64,000 nucleotides of DNA from Rhyzopertha dominica. Lineage: Eukaryota; Arthropoda; Insecta; Coleoptera; Bostrichidae. The notes under the pieces were generated by a model. That model was not told the origin of the DNA. It did not search any database and was given only the letters and a program-made list of their open reading frames with translations. The first letter of the stretch is position 1. Every line of letters starts with the position of its first letter. Below, piece after piece: positions 62,971 through 64,000 of this stretch. Made by a program: the position numbers and the translations under genes. The stretch is taken from assembly GCA_025024175.1 (NCBI GenBank), contig QCXZ01000138.1, positions 50,005,092 through 50,069,091 of the forward strand. Reading direction: 5' to 3'.

Positions 62971-63563
62971 AAACATCAAAGGCTAACCCCTCTGTTCTTT
63001 TTGGACCTTAAAATTTTTGCACCTCCGATTTGGATAATTTCAAGCATATTTACTAATCTGGACCTCCTGAATTTCGGAACAGTATCCGTTTGCCGCTAGC
63101 TACAACGGTTCGATCTCAAAGCGGAGTAAATTAGGCCGCCCGACGTCCTAGATCATTTCTGATAAAATTTTTGGAATCTGCAGCTCAATGTACATCTGTT
63201 TGTCGATTTTGAGCTAAAATTAGTTTCCACCTAAAAATCGCAAAACATCAAAGGCTAACCCCTTTGTTCTTTTTGGACCTTAAAATTTTTGCACCTCCGA
63301 TTTGTATAATTTCAAGCAAATATTTAGTAATCTGGACCTCCTGAACTTCGGAATGGTATCCGTTTGTCGCTAGCTACAACGGTTCGATCTAAAAGCGGAG
63401 TAAATTAGGCCGCCTGACGTCCTAGCTCATTTCTGATCAAATTTTTGGAATCTGCAGCTCAAAATACACCTGTGTGTCGATTGTGAGCTAAAATTAGTTT
63501 CCACCGAAAAATCACATAACATCAGAGGCTAACCCCTTTGTTCTTTTTGGACCTTAAAATTTG
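62971..63563. repeat. Tandem repeat, period about 272 bp, 2.2 copies
   Basis: Units start AACATCAAAGGCTAACCCCT at 62971, 63243 and 63516, so the period is 272-273 bp. Copies 1 and 2 match at well over 90 percent by eye; copy 3 breaks off after CCTTAAAATTTG. Shared words include GCTAGCTACAACGGTTCGAT. No open frame. Looks like a short array of a dispersed satellite. Confidence 0.92.
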
Positions 63564-63679
63564 ACGCTGAATGCATTCACCCTCATTTACAACGAGATGA
63601 AAATGATTAGTACTAATAAACAAGCTGGAAAGTCCCACAAAACGGCGTTTATCTTTTAATCTAAGCATTTTGCCTAAAA

Positions 63680-63965
63680 ATTACAAGCAACTAAAAAAAC
63701 TTGGCAATGAAGTTTTGTGCTAAAAGAAAAATTCCGCGGTCTCATGGGCGTACGTCGAAAAAAGTTGGGGAAGGGGGGGGTTAGAAAGTTGCAAACCCCC
63801 CGATATTTATTTGTTTTTATAGTAATGTTAACAATAATATTGGGGGCACACTCAGATGTAAATACTAAAAACTCGTAACTAATTTCAACTCGATACCTCC
63901 AAAACTGTGGATTATGTCGTAACAAAACGATTTTTAAATATCAACTTTAACACCCTGTATTTCTT
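63680..63965 (-). repeat. Inverted repeat, right copy
   Basis: The inverse of 60552-60810: GGTCTCATGGGCGTAC (63738-63753), ATACCTCCAAAACTGTGGAT, then AAAACGATTTTTAAATAT and CACCCTGTA. Read inward from 63961, the end starts CAGGGTG with TA outside, like the TIR elements at 30.5 and 41.7 kb. Confidence 0.75.
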
Positions 63966-64000
63966 AAATGAAACGTCTCTCAGGAATTTACTAATAGCAA

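Noticed and set aside
62971..63563. Regular repeats as a CRISPR array
   Set aside because: The unit is ~272 bp and repeated whole, with no short repeat and unique spacers, in an animal genome.

Overview
This is a eukaryotic, almost certainly insect, nuclear window. Its genes are animal genes with many very short GT-AG introns of about 40 to 60 nt. The spaces between genes are AT-rich and full of decayed non-LTR retrotransposons, Penelope-like elements and Tc1/mariner-type DNA transposons. The gene and transposon content fits a holometabolous insect such as a beetle, but I cannot fix the species from the sequence alone. Scattered single Ns show an unfinished assembly.

Gene-dense left third (about 2.5-30 kb). 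Five housekeeping genes could be built exon by exon with consistent splice phases: methionine aminopeptidase 2 (2.5-5.3 kb, +), mitochondrial ribosomal protein L4 (6.4-7.3 kb, -), RPAP1 (7.7-14.0 kb, +, 14 exons), the GINS subunit PSF1 (14.7-15.4 kb, -) and mitochondrial peroxiredoxin Prx3 (28.9-29.8 kb, +). mRpL4 and RPAP1 are divergent and share a 371-bp promoter interval. RPAP1 and PSF1 converge. Between PSF1 and Prx3 lies a four-exon gene for a 321-residue type I membrane protein with two Ig domains (19.7-27.4 kb, +), whose two long introns hold LINE, Penelope-end, Tc-like and pogo-like debris. RPAP1 intron 9 carries a complete TA-flanked transposon. Without it that intron would be 54 nt.

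Gene desert (about 30-64 kb). No confident conserved host gene was found. The region holds at least four LINE copies (minus strand at 49-51 kb; plus strand at 35-37, 38-41 and 51.5-53 kb), two Penelope-like copies (56-57 and 61.6-62.9 kb), a mariner remnant, a 2.2-kb long-TIR transposon at 41.7-43.9 kb, a related decayed element at 54-55 kb, a 401-bp MITE, a 1.0-kb TIR-bounded element with a broken THAP-type zinc finger, a 272-bp-period tandem repeat, and a pair of ~270-bp inverted repeats 2.9 kb apart near the right edge. Two short exons at 45.9-46.1 kb look like part of a SAM-like-domain protein. Several GC-richer islands with homeodomain-like TAATTA words (37.6, 44.2, 48.5, 51.1, 55.5 and 60.1 kb) could be conserved regulatory elements of a neighbouring developmental gene.

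The most unusual signals are: recurrent hammerhead-ribozyme-like hairpins (CTGANGA-like box, short hairpin, GAAAC-like box) at six places, one of them just after a Penelope GIY-YIG ORF; the TIR-bounded THAP element; several related decayed or intact members of one mariner-like superfamily; and the inverted-repeat pair around a Penelope copy and the tandem repeat.
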